Source of the DNA: Acidaminobacter sp. JC074
GTDB taxonomy: Bacteria; Bacillota; Clostridia; Peptostreptococcales; Acidaminobacteraceae
Direction of reading: 5' to 3'
Length of the DNA: 64,000 bases
Assembly: GCF_022496765.1 (NCBI RefSeq)
Contig: NZ_VANV01000013.1
Coordinates: 124,001 to 188,000 of the forward strand
The translations under genes were made by a program, and so were the position numbers. Below the pieces are notes generated by a model that saw only the letters and a list, made by a program, of their open reading frames with translations, had not been told where the DNA came from and made no database searches. Below are positions 17,325 to 26,436 of the stretch, one piece after another; the first letter of the stretch is position 1; each line of letters opens with the position of its first letter.

Positions 17325-18278
17325 TTAATCATTAAAAATGTGACAAGCCACAAAGTGATCTTTTTTTACCTCTATTAAACAAGGCTCTTCTCTTTCACAA
17401 ACGGCTTCTGTATAATTACATCTGTCTGAAAAACGACAGTTGTTTTTTGGATTGATTGGAGAAGTTATCTCTCCTTTAAGTATAATTTTTTCTACCTTAT
17501 TATCAAGTGTTGGTCTTGGAATAGCAGATAATAAAGCTTTTGTATAAGGATGAATCGGATTTTCAAAGAGTTCTTCTGCCGGTGCCTTCTCAATTAATTT
17601 ACCCAGATACATAACTGCAATATCATCAGAAAAATGATTCACAACTGACAAATCATGTGTGATAAATATATAAGTTAAACCCAGTTTGTCTTGAAGTTCC
17701 TGCATCAGATTAAGTATTTGAGCTTGAATGGAAACATCCAGTGCAGATACAGGCTCATCACATACAATGAACTGAGTGTCAAGTGCCAAAGCCCTTGCTA
17801 TACCTATACGCTGTCTTCTACCACCATCCAATTCATGAGGATAAGTGTTGACCAAACGATCTGATAAACCTACCAACTCCATTAATTCAAGCACACGGTC
17901 ATGACGCTTAGCCTTATTGGTTATGATTTTATTTAACTTGATAGGCTCTTCAATTATTTCGAAAACTGTCATTCTTGGATCCAATGAAGAAAACGGATCT
18001 TGAAAGATAATCTGGAGTTCTTTTCTTAAAGCTCTCATCTCTTCTTTATTAAGATCTCTTATATTTTGACCCTTGTAGATGATTTCACCGTCAGTTGCCT
18101 CTAGTAACCTTAATATTACACGACCTGTCGTAGATTTGCCACAGCCAGATTCGCCAACAAGGCCTAATGTCTTACCTCTTTCTAAGGTAAAATTAATGCC
18201 ATCCACAGCATGCAGCTTACCTCGTGACGTATCAAAATGTTTTTTTAAGTTTCTAACTTCTAAAATTTTCTCAGCCAT
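17325..18278 (-). CDS. Di/oligopeptide ABC transporter ATPase, DppF type
   Basis: A 317-residue ATPase with Walker A GESGCGKST, Walker B FIVCDEPVSALDVS and the H-loop ITHDLS. The signature reads LDGGRRQR in place of LSGGQRQR, a variant known in OppF/DppF relatives. The C-terminal oligopeptide extension includes the cysteines CRFSDRCNYTEAVC. It lies two bases after the dppD-like gene; the five transporter genes are contiguous. Confidence 0.92.
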   Translation of the reverse strand: MAEKILEVRNLKKHFDTSRGKLHAVDGINFTLERGKTLGLVGESGCGKSTTGRVILRLLEATDGEIIYKGQNIRDLNKEEMRALRKELQIIFQDPFSSLDPRMTVFEIIEEPIKLNKIITNKAKRHDRVLELMELVGLSDRLVNTYPHELDGGRRQRIGIARALALDTQFIVCDEPVSALDVSIQAQILNLMQELQDKLGLTYIFITHDLSVVNHFSDDIAVMYLGKLIEKAPAEELFENPIHPYTKALLSAIPRPTLDNKVEKIILKGEITSPINPKNNCRFSDRCNYTEAVCEREEPCLIEVKKDHFVACHIFND

Positions 18279-18280
18279 AA

Positions 18281-19279
18281 TTACTCCTTCAACATGTCCA
18301 ACTTAAACTCTGGATCATTTTGGTACAAATGACAAGCCACTGTATGGGTTTCTGACAGCTTTAGAACCTCAGGTTGTTTGTTTTTACAATCTATCATTGC
18401 ATATTCACACCTGTCATAAAATGCACAGCCCTCTGGCAACTTACTTGGATCTGACATCAAGCCTTTAATTGGTTTTAAAACAGCCTTTCTATCATCAATA
18501 TTAGGTATCGAGTTAAAAAGTCCCTCTGTATATGGATGTTTTGTATGTCTGTAGATATCTACAAGATTACCTTTTTCAACAATTCTACCTGCATACATGA
18601 TAGCCACTTCATCACACACTTCAACAACAACACCTAAATCATGAGTGATCATCAACATAGACATGTTCATCTCTTCTTTAAGCTTTTTCATAAGTTCCAG
18701 TACCTGTGCCTGAATGGTAACATCCAGTGCAGTTGTCGGTTCATCTGCAATCAAAAGTTTAGGACTGCATGACAAGGCAATTGCAATGATAACCCTTTGC
18801 TTCATACCACCTGAAAACTGATGTGGATACTCGTTCTTTCTCGATCCTGGAATACCTACCATTTCAAGCATTTTTTCAGCTTCAACCATGGCTTCCTTTA
18901 AAGGCATTTCCTTATGGATGGCAATGGCCTCAGCAATTTGCTCGCCAACAGATATAACAGGATTTAGAGCCGTCATAGGGTCCTGGAATATCATCGAAAC
19001 AACAGAACCACGTATTTTTTCAACATCATTTTCCGACATACCCATGATGTCCATATTATCTAGTGTAATTTGACCTCTTACAATTTCACCTGGTGGTGAC
19101 TGTACCAACCTAAGTATAGAACGAGCAGTTGTTGTTTTTCCTGCACCTGTTTCACCAACAAGTCCAAGTGTCTTTCCTCTTTTGATGTTTAAACTAACAC
19201 CGTTTAGAGCCTTTACAACACCATCATCAGTATTGAACTGTATAAAAAGATCTTCTATATTCAAAATGTTATCTGACAT
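18281..19279 (-). CDS. Di/oligopeptide ABC transporter ATPase, DppD type
   Basis: A 332-residue ATPase with Walker [10 protein letters not shown], signature FSGGMKQRV and Walker [15 protein letters not shown]. The C-terminal Cys-rich extension ([14 protein letters not shown]) marks the peptide-importer subfamily. It is paired with the DppF-type protein to energise uptake. Confidence 0.92.
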   Translation of the reverse strand: MSDNILNIEDLFIQFNTDDGVVKALNGVSLNIKRGKTLGLVGETGAGKTTTARSILRLVQSPPGEIVRGQITLDNMDIMGMSENDVEKIRGSVVSMIFQDPMTALNPVISVGEQIAEAIAIHKEMPLKEAMVEAEKMLEMVGIPGSRKNEYPHQFSGGMKQRVIIAIALSCSPKLLIADEPTTALDVTIQAQVLELMKKLKEEMNMSMLMITHDLGVVVEVCDEVAIMYAGRIVEKGNLVDIYRHTKHPYTEGLFNSIPNIDDRKAVLKPIKGLMSDPSKLPEGCAFYDRCEYAMIDCKNKQPEVLKLSETHTVACHLYQNDPEFKLDMLKE

Positions 19280-19288
19280 AAATCCTCC

Positions 19289-20185
19289 CTATTTCAACTT
19301 TGGATCTAGTGCATCTCTTAGACCATCACCTATTAAATTAAGCGACAATACAGTCAGCACAATTGCTAAACCTGGGAACATAACCAGATACATTTGATCT
19401 CTCATATAAGCTCTACCTCCAGCAAGCATAGATCCCCATTCAGGTGTTGGAGGCTGTACACCTAAACCGATAAAACTAAGTGCAGCAGTTGCCATAATTG
19501 CAGTTGCTACCTTTAAAGTACCATAAACAATAATTGGTGCTAGGGAGTTTGGAATAACATGTTTTAAAATAATAACATGATCCTTAGCGCCAATAGCCTT
19601 AGCTGCTTCTATAAACTCTTGATCCTTAACACTTAAGACCGCTGCACGAACGACTCTTGCAAATCCAGGTATATTAGAAATACCCACGGCTATCATTAGG
19701 TTTAAAATACTAGCGCCAAGGGAGGCAACAATCGTTATGGCTAAAAGGATGGTTGGAATGGCTAATAAGACATCCAAACAACGCATGATAATATTATCTA
19801 GCTTACCGCCATAATAGCCGGCTACAGCCCCTAAGGTACCACCAATACTGAGGGCAATACCAACTGATATAATACCTACGAATAAAGATATTCTTGTACC
19901 AAATACAATTCTCGCAAAAATATCTCTACCGTACTCATCTGTACCAAACCAGTGCTTGGCACTTGGTCCTTCTAATCTTTCTAAAACATTCAGTTTTATA
20001 GCATCATTATCATAATCTGCAATGACATCTGCAAATATAGCCATGGCAATGAACGCTAAAATTAATACAATACCAAACATGGCTGTTCGACTTTTCTTAA
20101 GTCGTCTCCAGACATCTGCATATTGACTTCTTTTTTTCACTCGTGTCTTGACTTCAACACTATTTATTGAAACATTTGCACTCAT
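19289..20185 (-). CDS. Di/oligopeptide ABC transporter permease, DppC type
   Basis: A 298-residue permease with a cytoplasmic N-terminus, about six membrane segments and the EAA-type loop EAAKAIGAKDHVIILKHVIPN. HWFGTDEYGRDIFARI is the conserved N-terminal OppC/DppC motif. It is nine bases after the DppB-type gene. Confidence 0.92.
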   Translation of the reverse strand: MSANVSINSVEVKTRVKKRSQYADVWRRLKKSRTAMFGIVLILAFIAMAIFADVIADYDNDAIKLNVLERLEGPSAKHWFGTDEYGRDIFARIVFGTRISLFVGIISVGIALSIGGTLGAVAGYYGGKLDNIIMRCLDVLLAIPTILLAITIVASLGASILNLMIAVGISNIPGFARVVRAAVLSVKDQEFIEAAKAIGAKDHVIILKHVIPNSLAPIIVYGTLKVATAIMATAALSFIGLGVQPPTPEWGSMLAGGRAYMRDQMYLVMFPGLAIVLTVLSLNLIGDGLRDALDPKLK

Positions 20186-20193
20186 TGTAACTC

Positions 20194-21120
20194 CTAACTA
20201 TAATTCGCTTTTATTCTTGGATCGATAAATGAATACAGTATATCGATGATTAAGTTAACAATTGAAAAAGACAGGGCAAATACTAGAACACAGCCTAGTA
20301 CCATAGGCAAGTCTTTACTTTGTATAGCCGTTACCATCAATCTACCGATACCTGGCCATGAGAATACCGTTTCCGTTAAAACTGCGCCACCAAGTAAAAC
20401 ACCAAACTCTAATCCAATAACCGTTATGGCTGGAATTAATGCATTTTTCAAGGCATGTTTTCTAACAACAACTTTTCTACTGACACCTTTAGCCTTGGCA
20501 GTAGAGATATAATCCTGTCTAATAACTTCTAACATGGAAGACCTTGTTGTTCTTGTGATGGATGCCATAGATGCAACCGCCAGCGTAAATGCCGGTAGAA
20601 TCAAACTCAACCAAGAATCCATACCACCTGACGGGAACCATCCAAGTTTTAACGAGAATAAAATGATTAATATCAGGCCTGTCCAGAATGAAGGCATGGA
20701 TATACCAACCAGTGCAAGGACCATGCCCACATTATCAAATATGGAATACTGTCTCGTAGCTGATATAACACCAATCGGTATAGAAATTATGACCGACAAG
20801 ACAATTGCAGATATGGTCAAGACAAATGTATTTGGAAATCTTGAACTGATGTCAGACCAAACACTTTTTCCCGTTGAATAAGAGGTACCAAAATCTCCTC
20901 TTAATAAATTCTTTACATAATTAAAGTATTGTACGATCAATGGATCATTCAAACCCATTTCTTCTCGTAATTCCTGTACTGCTTCTTCTGTTGCACCTTC
21001 GCCAAGAATCATTGTTGCTGGATCACCAGGTGTTAAACTGATGATAAAAAAAACAACAAATGTGACACCAAGCATAACAGGTAACATCATCAAAAGTCTT
21101 CTTAAAACATATTTAGCCAT
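20194..21120 (-). CDS. Di/oligopeptide ABC transporter permease, DppB type
   Basis: A 308-residue permease starting MAKYVLRRLLMMLPVMLGVT with the typical first membrane segment, followed by TPGDPATMI and the EAA-type loop STAKAKGVSRKVVVRKHALKN. It is separated from the binding-protein gene by a strong stem-loop, so it may be expressed at a lower level than the binding protein. Confidence 0.92.
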   Translation of the reverse strand: MAKYVLRRLLMMLPVMLGVTFVVFFIISLTPGDPATMILGEGATEEAVQELREEMGLNDPLIVQYFNYVKNLLRGDFGTSYSTGKSVWSDISSRFPNTFVLTISAIVLSVIISIPIGVISATRQYSIFDNVGMVLALVGISMPSFWTGLILIILFSLKLGWFPSGGMDSWLSLILPAFTLAVASMASITRTTRSSMLEVIRQDYISTAKAKGVSRKVVVRKHALKNALIPAITVIGLEFGVLLGGAVLTETVFSWPGIGRLMVTAIQSKDLPMVLGCVLVFALSFSIVNLIIDILYSFIDPRIKANYS

Positions 21121-21147
21121 CTTTCCCCCACAAGCTCTACTTTAGAA

Positions 21148-21177
21148 GTGGACGAAACACCGAAGTGTTTCATCCAC
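21148..21177 (-). other. Intercistronic stem-loop between binding-protein and permease genes
   Basis: Read on the minus strand, a 13-bp stem (one G-T pair) closes a TTCG tetraloop. No long T tract follows. It is likely to stabilise the upstream mRNA or cause partial termination, giving more binding protein than permease. Confidence 0.6.
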
Positions 21178-21182
21178 ATTTT

Positions 21183-22733
21183 TTAGTAATGAATTTTTTC
21201 AAGATTAAACAAGCCTTGTGGACTTAGTTCAACATCCTTAAGTGCAGCATTTGCACCTACAACATTGAACTTAACAAATAGCGGTACGATTGGTGCTTCA
21301 TCCATAATATACTCATGGAATTCATTGTACATAGCAATACGTTTGTCTAAATCCATTTCTACTCTTGCTGTCTCAATTAACTCATCAATCTTAGAATCGT
21401 TGATTCTTGAGAAGTTAAATCCACCTATATTGCTTGAGTGGTATAAAGGTGTTAATGTTTGATCTGGATCTGGATTAGAAGACCAACCGATAATTAACGA
21501 TTCCTCTTCACCCTTCATTAATAGATCAATGTAAGTCGCCCACTCGTACATTTCAATTGAAGCCGTGATACCTACTTCTAATAAGTTGGCTTGAATAACT
21601 TCTGCGATTCTCTTTCTCTCATCACCTGATGCCCAGATTGTCATTTCAAAACCGTTTTCGAAGCCGGCTTCAGCAAGTAACGCTTTTGCTTTTTCTGGAT
21701 CATATGAGTAATCAGAACCTTTATAACCTAACATAGAAGGTGCTAATACCGATTTTGCTTCTGCACCTGCGCCATTGATTGCAACAATCATAATCGCTTG
21801 TTTATCAATTGCATAGTTAAGTGCTTGTCTTACCAACTTGTTATCAAATGGTGGTTTTTCATTGTTTACTGCAAAGAAGTCAACTCTAGTAGATTCTGTT
21901 GTATAAACAGATAAGTTTTGAGCTTCTTCTACTTTAGGCATATCAATTGTTTCTAATTCTTGAACAAGGTCCACTTCACCAGTTTCTAAAGCAATTGTTC
22001 TTGAAGTACCTTCAGGAATAACTCTAAAAGTGATTTTCTTCATGTGGCCCATATTGTTTTCATCAAAATAGCCATCAAACTTTTCTACCACAATCTTGTC
22101 ACCTGAAGCCCATGAAACAAACTTGTATGGACCCGTACCAATTGGATCATCAAAATTACCACCTGCATTTACATAAGCCTCTGGAATGATCGAAGCACCC
22201 GCGTGGGCTAACGTGTATAAGAAAGGTGCAAAGGCAGTCTTAGTTGTAATCTTAACTGTATAGTCGTCTACCACTTCAATGGTGTCCATTTCAGCTAAAA
22301 CATGCTGTACCTTAGGCATTTCCTTTGATCTTTCAAAAGAAAACTTAACATCGCTAGCCTTCATTTCACTGCCATCATGGAACTTAACGCCTTCTTTGAT
22401 TTTGATTACCCATTCAGTTGGAGATGGTTGACTCCACTCCTCAGCCAAATCTGGGTCAATGCCAAAATCTTGGTTTAATCTAAACAAACGATTGAATAAC
22501 ACATTTGTAACTAACTCAGATTTTGTGTCATTATGACCTTGAGGATCAAGTGATGCTATATCAGCACTTATTGCAACCGTCAGATCTTCTTTTAAGACTT
22601 CTTGAGTTTCAGTTGATTCGCCTAAGCTATTATTACCGCTAGCAGTAGCAGAATCTTGATTCTGACTACAAGCCACAACCGATGATAATACCATCATACA
22701 GACCAGAAATAGTACCAAACACTTTTTAATCAT
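21183..22733 (-). CDS. Peptide-binding lipoprotein of the ABC transporter
   Basis: A 516-residue solute-binding protein of the SBP_bac_5 (DppA/OppA) family. The N-terminus is a lipoprotein signal peptide with lipobox VVAC, followed by a Ser/Asn-rich linker. Family segments include LTVAISADIASLDPQGHNDT, VKFHDGSEMKASDVKFSFER and DPIGTGPYKF. It captures the substrate outside the membrane. The ligand cannot be told from sequence, but the peptidase genes around it suggest short peptides. Confidence 0.92.
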   Translation of the reverse strand: MIKKCLVLFLVCMMVLSSVVACSQNQDSATASGNNSLGESTETQEVLKEDLTVAISADIASLDPQGHNDTKSELVTNVLFNRLFRLNQDFGIDPDLAEEWSQPSPTEWVIKIKEGVKFHDGSEMKASDVKFSFERSKEMPKVQHVLAEMDTIEVVDDYTVKITTKTAFAPFLYTLAHAGASIIPEAYVNAGGNFDDPIGTGPYKFVSWASGDKIVVEKFDGYFDENNMGHMKKITFRVIPEGTSRTIALETGEVDLVQELETIDMPKVEEAQNLSVYTTESTRVDFFAVNNEKPPFDNKLVRQALNYAIDKQAIMIVAINGAGAEAKSVLAPSMLGYKGSDYSYDPEKAKALLAEAGFENGFEMTIWASGDERKRIAEVIQANLLEVGITASIEMYEWATYIDLLMKGEEESLIIGWSSNPDPDQTLTPLYHSSNIGGFNFSRINDSKIDELIETARVEMDLDKRIAMYNEFHEYIMDEAPIVPLFVKFNVVGANAALKDVELSPQGLFNLEKIHY

Positions 22734-22775
22734 TTTCTTCTCCTTCTTTTTCTCCCCCAGACATTTTTAATGCCA

Positions 22776-23831
22776 TTATAAGTTCATTAAGAAATCTACA
22801 AGTAAATTCTCCAGTAACTCAAGCGTCTCAAGATCAACGTATTCATCTTTACCATGCCAGTTACCACCTTTTGGTCCAACTTCAATTGCAGGTATATTCA
22901 AAGTAGAAAAAAACCTAACATCAGATGAACCATGCTGTCCAAAAATCTTAACATCCTCATAATGTGCACGTTTAAATGCCTCTTTAATTCTATCTATGTA
23001 AAAATTGTCTGTTGAAACCAAGATACCTGGCTCCATTTGAACAACTTGAACATCACCTTCTATTACATTTCTAATGTCATTTAAAATCTCTTCTGGATCT
23101 AAGTGAGGTACATATCTGATATCAATGCCCATCTTATGATAGTCCGGTACACGATTGTATATATCTCCTCCTTGTGAGATAGATAAATTAACACTAGAGT
23201 TTTCAAATATATCATCACCTATCTTCAAAATAGGTAAGGATTTTATCTTCTTAAAGTTCTCATAAGCTTTTTCTATGGCATTTTCTCCTAGCCAAGGCCT
23301 AGAGCCATGAGCAGCCTTTCCATAAGTAATCATATCTACTTGCAAGATGCCTTTAGCTCTTGTAGAAATAGCCATTTGAGTTGGCTCAGTACAAATAACA
23401 AAATCACCTGTATAACCTTTTTCTACAAGTACCTTGGTACCGTTATGACCGCCAACCTCTTCGTCAGATACCAATTGAAGCATCACTTTTACATTGGACG
23501 CATCTTTCATTTTTATAAATGCGTGTATGATGGCAACAACACCAGCCTTCATATCTGAAGCACCTCGTCCATAAAACAAATTATCCTCTACATAAGGTTC
23601 AAACTGGCTTGAATCAGCAGACACCACATCAATATGACCATTTAAAACAATACATTTGTCGCCAGAACCCACTGTCGCTACAAGAGATTTCTTTTGGTTA
23701 CTGACAATAATTTCTGAATCTATGTCAAAAAACTTTAGATATACCTGACAAAACTCAATACATTCATTTGCCTTGTCTACAGTTGATGTATCCATCTTTA
23801 CCAATTTTTTTAGTAGTTCTAGCGAGTTCAT
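22776..23831 (-). CDS. M20-family metallopeptidase (ArgE/DapE/carboxypeptidase type)
   Basis: A 351-residue cytoplasmic amidohydrolase. The metal ligands appear in LNGHIDVVSADSS (His and Asp), GRGASDMKAG (bridging Asp), SDEEVGGHNG (Glu pair) and CTEP. The dimerisation domain begins after AKGILQVDM with the conserved His in GKAAHGSRPW. The gene overlaps the S9 peptidase gene by four bases, so the two are co-translated. It probably acts on peptides or acylated amino acids imported by the neighbouring transporter. Confidence 0.88.
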   Translation of the reverse strand: MNSLELLKKLVKMDTSTVDKANECIEFCQVYLKFFDIDSEIIVSNQKKSLVATVGSGDKCIVLNGHIDVVSADSSQFEPYVEDNLFYGRGASDMKAGVVAIIHAFIKMKDASNVKVMLQLVSDEEVGGHNGTKVLVEKGYTGDFVICTEPTQMAISTRAKGILQVDMITYGKAAHGSRPWLGENAIEKAYENFKKIKSLPILKIGDDIFENSSVNLSISQGGDIYNRVPDYHKMGIDIRYVPHLDPEEILNDIRNVIEGDVQVVQMEPGILVSTDNFYIDRIKEAFKRAHYEDVKIFGQHGSSDVRFFSTLNIPAIEVGPKGGNWHGKDEYVDLETLELLENLLVDFLMNL

Positions 23832-25630
23832 ATTCCCTCCTGCAAGTGCTTTCTAAACCAAGTTATCATCAGTTGATAGCGTTCTAAACGGTGTCTTGGC
23901 TGTCCACTTCTAACAAAACCATGTCCTTCATCTTCAAATATCCTAATCCCAGTTTCTATTCCTAGATACGTGAGTGCATGATACATATTAAGCGATTCAG
24001 TCACATGACAGCGCTTATCTTTTTCACCGTGTAAAAACAAGGTTGGTGTTTTGATTAGTTCACAATCATATAGGGGTGAAGCTTCAAGAAAGTCCTTTCT
24101 ATGTGACCAAGGTGTTTTGCCATCCATATACTCATAAACATATTCAAACCCTATGTCCGATGACATAAAAGAATTGATCATGGAACTGATGCCCCTTGCA
24201 GAAATTGCTGCTTTAAACCTATCTGTTCTAGTAATGATGTAGTTGGTCAAGTAGCCTCCATAAGAGCCGCCCATCAAGCCAATTCTGCTTTTATCTATTT
24301 GAGGATATTGATCTAAAACCTCATCTAAGTAAGTCATCAACTCTTTATAAGGCAGTGAGCCAAACACACCTCGGATGTTTGAATAGTCATTGCCATACCC
24401 ATCGCTACCTGGTGGATTTGTAAATATCACATAATAACCTTTTGAGGCCAATACTTGTAAATCAAATGAAAAGGCAGGCTTGTACATCCCCTTTGGACCG
24501 CCATGTATGACTAAGACAGCAGGTGCTTTTTCAGTTTTCACTACAGGCTCAATAACCCAGCCAGGCATGCTGCCATCAAGAAACTTAGGCTGTAAAGCAA
24601 GACTCGAAAGCGCTTGATTATGGTCTGTTATCCGTTCACAGTCGTCAGTCAAGTAATAGAGTTCTTGTAAGTCAGTCCCTTTAAGGCCAACAGCTATATA
24701 AGCATCTTTATAAAAATCAAAAGAATCAATGCTGTATAAATTTACTAAGCTACGTCTGGTCGGCCACTCAAATATGTTCTCACCATCTTTATCAACAGAA
24801 ACAAATGCAGCTTTCTTCTTATACTTAGCCCTTTTACCCTTAAAAGTATGACAGTCTGTGTAAACCCCCATTTCTTCAAAGCTACAGCCACAATCTGATA
24901 CTTTTAAAACTTGTCCATCCATATCCATCTCAATTAAAGACTTATCATCATTTCTACTATTTTTTTTCATATCACAGGCCGTCATCAAAATATGGCCATT
25001 GTCTAGTAAAAGTGCATCTCCAACTCTGTACTGCTCTTTTGAGATGAGTTTTGTTTCAAAGGTTTTTAAGTCTAAAAGATATATACTGTTCCAAATCGGT
25101 TTTAACCCCAAGTCAAATGTCACTACAAGAGCTTTCTTCAAAGTCTTATTGTAGTTAAACTGATAGACATCTCCACCAAGCAAATCCATGCTTTCCTTAC
25201 CACGAATGGCGAACTTTCCATATGATTTTAGCCCCATATGTTTGTAAGCATTCGAGGAAGAATCATATTGATTTTCCTTTACTGAGAACTGATACATCAA
25301 ATGATCATCGTACTCAAAATCAAGAATCTCTTGGTTGACTTTGTCCCAAACATGACTTGACTTGTCAGTTAAATTAATTTTGTAGATTGTGTGTGATCCT
25401 GTATAAACCAGTAAGCCATTGTCTCCTCTTCTGATTAGACTAGGGGACTCAAGCAAAAGCTTTTGACTATTTTTTGTAAGTAGGTTGGTACACCACAGTT
25501 CATTGACATATGTATTTTTATCAAGTGACATTGAAGTTGTAATGTAATACACTTCATTTCTGTCTTCAATCACTGTCACTTCTGTGAAAGTTTTTATATC
25601 CTGAAACGCTTCAATTCTAATTTTAACCAC
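23828..25630 (-). CDS. S9-family (prolyl oligopeptidase type) serine peptidase
   Basis: A 600-residue protein with a beta-propeller-like N-terminal part (about 1-350) and a C-terminal alpha/beta hydrolase. The catalytic Ser is in GLMGGSYGGYLT, the Asp in LHGEKDKRCH and the His in EDEGHGFVRSG. No signal peptide is seen, so it acts in the cytoplasm. The start is uncertain: the GTG at 25630 lies inside the GAGAGGTGG ribosome binding site. A candidate operator overlaps the region 17-30 bases upstream. It heads the peptidase and transporter operon. Confidence 0.87.
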   Translation of the reverse strand: MVKIRIEAFQDIKTFTEVTVIEDRNEVYYITTSMSLDKNTYVNELWCTNLLTKNSQKLLLESPSLIRRGDNGLLVYTGSHTIYKINLTDKSSHVWDKVNQEILDFEYDDHLMYQFSVKENQYDSSSNAYKHMGLKSYGKFAIRGKESMDLLGGDVYQFNYNKTLKKALVVTFDLGLKPIWNSIYLLDLKTFETKLISKEQYRVGDALLLDNGHILMTACDMKKNSRNDDKSLIEMDMDGQVLKVSDCGCSFEEMGVYTDCHTFKGKRAKYKKKAAFVSVDKDGENIFEWPTRRSLVNLYSIDSFDFYKDAYIAVGLKGTDLQELYYLTDDCERITDHNQALSSLALQPKFLDGSMPGWVIEPVVKTEKAPAVLVIHGGPKGMYKPAFSFDLQVLASKGYYVIFTNPPGSDGYGNDYSNIRGVFGSLPYKELMTYLDEVLDQYPQIDKSRIGLMGGSYGGYLTNYIITRTDRFKAAISARGISSMINSFMSSDIGFEYVYEYMDGKTPWSHRKDFLEASPLYDCELIKTPTLFLHGEKDKRCHVTESLNMYHALTYLGIETGIRIFEDEGHGFVRSGQPRHRLERYQLMITWFRKHLQEGI

Positions 25631-25632
25631 CT

Positions 25633-25661
25633 CTCATTCCGTATTGCGGAATGCATTCCAA
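25633..25661 (-). promoter_or_regulatory. Candidate IclR-type operator before the S9 peptidase gene
   Basis: CGGAATGCATTCCA (25647-25660) contains the perfect palindrome GGAATGCATTCC. A third half-site, ATTCCG, at 25636-25641 makes a second palindrome with CGGAAT. The element shares its layout with 16254-16280. A possible -10 (TAAGAT) lies immediately upstream on the minus strand. Confidence 0.6.
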
Positions 25662-25725
25662 ATATCTTATGCATATATACTAGCACACGAAATTGGTCTT
25701 TACAAGATTTTTCAGAAAAATCTTA

Positions 25726-26436
25726 TTATTTAGGATGTGTGAACTTGATAAAGTTAGAAAATAATTCTTTCATGGAATGAGTTTCTATCATGGCTTCAGG
25801 GTGCCACTGAACACCTTGTAAGAATTTTTTTGAATCGTCTTCAATGGCCTCAATTAGGCCATCACGACTCATTGCAACAACTTTCAGACCATCTCCCAGA
25901 CCATTGATGCCCTGGTAATGATAAGAATTGACTTCAGCTTCATGCCCTAAACTTTCATAAAGTTTGGAATCAGCTTCAATTTTTATGGTGTGAACCGGAA
26001 ACTTCATATTTGTTTTTCCGGCAAAATGACCAATAGAGTTTTCCCTATTGTGTACATTACTAAACAGGCTGCCATTACGCGATACATTAATAAGCTGCAT
26101 GCCTCTACAAATCCCAAGTATGGGTTTATTGTTATTTTCAAAGAATTTAATAAGTGCTATTTCCCACTCGTCTCGTGGTGGGTTGATATAATCAATCTCC
26201 TTATTAAGGTCCTTTTCATAATACCTCGGTGATATATTTTCATTTCCCCCTGTTAAAACTAGACCATCTAGTCTCTTGGCATATATTTCTGCCTCTTCAA
26301 GTTGCCTAATTGTAGGTATTACAACAGGTATGCCACCTGCTGCAATGACAGCTTGTGAATAAAAGTCATTCACAGTAATATAGGCTCCTCTTTCTTTGTC
26401 TATCTCATATGAGCTAATACCTATTAAAGGTTTCAT
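25726..26436 (-). CDS. Class I glutamine amidotransferase-like hydrolase, PuuD type
   Basis: A 236-residue peptidase C26 protein like gamma-glutamyl-GABA hydrolase. The nucleophile is Cys in LGICRGMQLI, and the catalytic His-Glu pair is in GVQWHPEAM. No amidotransferase partner domain is attached, so it works as a stand-alone gamma-glutamyl hydrolase. Its ATG overlaps the stop of the sigma-54 activator gene by one base (TGATG), and AAGGAG precedes it, so the two are coupled. The A/T palindrome at 25704-25724 after its stop may be a weak terminator. Confidence 0.82.
   Translation of the reverse strand: MKPLIGISSYEIDKERGAYITVNDFYSQAVIAAGGIPVVIPTIRQLEEAEIYAKRLDGLVLTGGNENISPRYYEKDLNKEIDYINPPRDEWEIALIKFFENNNKPILGICRGMQLINVSRNGSLFSNVHNRENSIGHFAGKTNMKFPVHTIKIEADSKLYESLGHEAEVNSYHYQGINGLGDGLKVVAMSRDGLIEAIEDDSKKFLQGVQWHPEAMIETHSMKELFSNFIKFTHPK

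Noticed and set aside
17325..18278. LDGGRRQR signature as a sign of a dead ATPase
   Set aside because: This variant is frequent in OppF/DppF-type ATPases, and Walker A and B are intact.
25704..25724. A/T palindrome after the PuuD-type gene as a strong terminator
   Set aside because: The stem is almost pure A/T and no T tract follows, so only weak termination is plausible.
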